Under the pieces are notes generated by a model, which worked only from the letters and a program-made list of their open reading frames with translations, was not told the origin of the DNA and did not search any database. From the NCBI GenBank assembly GCA_009774145.1, contig VSND01000048.1:1-32683 (forward strand): a stretch of 32,683 bases of DNA, written 5' to 3'. The position numbers were made by a program, and so were the translations under genes. Positions 31,798-32,683 of the stretch are shown piece by piece (the stretch's first letter is position 1; each line of letters begins with the position of its first letter). This DNA comes from Lachnospiraceae bacterium (lineage in GTDB: Bacteria; Bacillota; Clostridia; Lachnospirales; Lachnospiraceae).

Positions 31798-32683
31798 ATG
31801 AACATCTTAGAGTTAAGTATACGCTGTCTGGTTCGGAAACGGGCAAAGACAATTCTGCTTTTAAGCATTGTTTTTGTAACAGCCTGCTTTATCTATGCCG
31901 GGTGGGCGTGCAAATCCGCAAATGTACAGACGCAGACGGAAGGGAAACAGGCGCTTGGGGCATCTTTCAGGATGGAAGAAAATGAAGCGGACAGGCGTGA
32001 CAGGACGGCAGAGGCAATAGAAAAATTAGGCGGGCAGAACGGGAGCGTGGATGGATCGCATATAGAGCAGCTTGAATCAGGGGATTGGATGATATGGCAT
32101 GATAACTCTTTTGAAACCCTGCAGATGGAGGATATGGAAACGCTTGCAGGGCAGGAAGGGATTGCGGAATATAATGTCACCACGGCGAACATAGTGGTCA
32201 ATCCTGTAAATTTTGTACGGATTGAAGACCCGGATGTAGACCAGCATTCAGACCTGCTGGGTGTGTCATTGCGGGGAAATATGGAAATGCGGCTGGATTT
32301 CGATGTGCAGAATGGGAATATAGAAGTAAATGAGGGACGTATGATCACAGCAGAGGATAAAGATGTATGCGTCATATCAAGGGAACTGGCAGAATTAAAT
32401 GGATTGACGGTTGGGGATAAACTGGAATTTAATGACCGGAAAGAGCGTGAAACATCTAAGGTTTACAGTGCGGAGATTGTCGGGATTTATGATACAATCC
32501 ATAAGATTACACCCATCATGTACGGGGACAGCTACCGGAGTGAGAACATCATCATGACAGACCTGCGTTTCCCGGAAAAGCCGCAGGGATGCGAGGGAGA
32601 TCCGCTGTATCAATATGCGACATTCTGGGTAGAGAATGTAGATGAGTATGAAACGGTAAAGGAGAGGATCAGGAAAGCTGACA
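31798..32683 (+). CDS. second FtsX-type permease, cut by the window end
   Basis: An open frame of 295 codons from ATG 31798 to the window edge without a stop. It begins MNILELSIRCLVRKRAKTILL, with a first transmembrane helix at about 18-37, then an extracytoplasmic domain (VISRELAELNGLTVGDKLEF, a segment also typical of MacB-like domains and similar to AIISKELAEKNGLKIGDTF in the permease at 24020). The C-terminal helices lie beyond the window. It probably pairs with the permease before it as a heterodimer, with an ATPase gene expected downstream. Confidence 0.88.
   Translation, partial: MNILELSIRCLVRKRAKTILLLSIVFVTACFIYAGWACKSANVQTQTEGKQALGASFRMEENEADRRDRTAEAIEKLGGQNGSVDGSHIEQLESGDWMIWHDNSFETLQMEDMETLAGQEGIAEYNVTTANIVVNPVNFVRIEDPDVDQHSDLLGVSLRGNMEMRLDFDVQNGNIEVNEGRMITAEDKDVCVISRELAELNGLTVGDKLEFNDRKERETSKVYSAEIVGIYDTIHKITPIMYGDSYRSENIIMTDLRFPEKPQGCEGDPLYQYATFWVENVDEYETVKERIRKAD

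Overview
The window looks like a chromosomal segment of a gut Clostridia species, most likely a Lachnospiraceae. The reasons are the gene content and order (yicC-gmk-rpoZ; era-yqzL-recO), a single-chain glycyl-tRNA synthetase, glycolysis built on a pyrophosphate-type phosphofructokinase plus pyruvate phosphate dikinase, clear Firmicutes-type Shine-Dalgarno sequences and TTGACA/TATAAT promoters. Genus cannot be decided from the sequence alone.

Bases 1-21364 are mostly core genome. After a hairpin cluster that resembles an IS200/IS605 end come a tRNA-Ser(CGA) on the minus strand, an OPT-family transporter translationally coupled to a stand-alone PqqD-like protein, an ApbE-type flavin transferase lipoprotein, and, convergent to it, the ribosome quality control factor RqcH. 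From a consensus promoter at 6067 runs yicC-gmk-rpoZ-ptsI-ptsH, which joins RNA processing, nucleotide supply, the RNA polymerase omega subunit and the general PTS proteins. Next are an M16C zinc peptidase, era, a tiny yqzL-like gene, recO, a small lipoprotein, glyS, pfp and ppdK. Two noncoding stretches stand out here: a perfect 6 x 32-bp tandem array of covarying hairpins between the lipoprotein and glyS, and a structured leader of about 160 nt in front of ppdK.

Bases 21365-32683 are accessory. They begin with a terminator and a frameshifted TnpV-like transposon gene. An AT-rich module follows: a response regulator, a histidine kinase, an FtsX-type permease, an ABC ATPase and a short cysteine-rich KTR-type protein. 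Then comes a GC-richer pair, an XRE-cupin regulator and a metallo-beta-lactamase-fold protein. The last module has a second kinase and regulator pair on the minus strand, divergent from a lipoprotein gene and two FtsX-type permeases; the second permease runs off the window. A hand count gives 15 G+C in bases 23281-23340, 35 in 27001-27060 and 30 in 19021-19080, so the accessory part is a mosaic of different origins.

The accessory modules look like two parallel sense-and-export systems of the kind often tied to antimicrobial-peptide or cell-envelope stress. In the first, a shared 25-bp motif sits before both the regulator operon and the transporter operon. In the second, tandem and inverted repeats fill the divergent intergenic space. 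These are the best candidates for regulator binding sites. The most unusual signal in the window is the 32-bp hairpin array.
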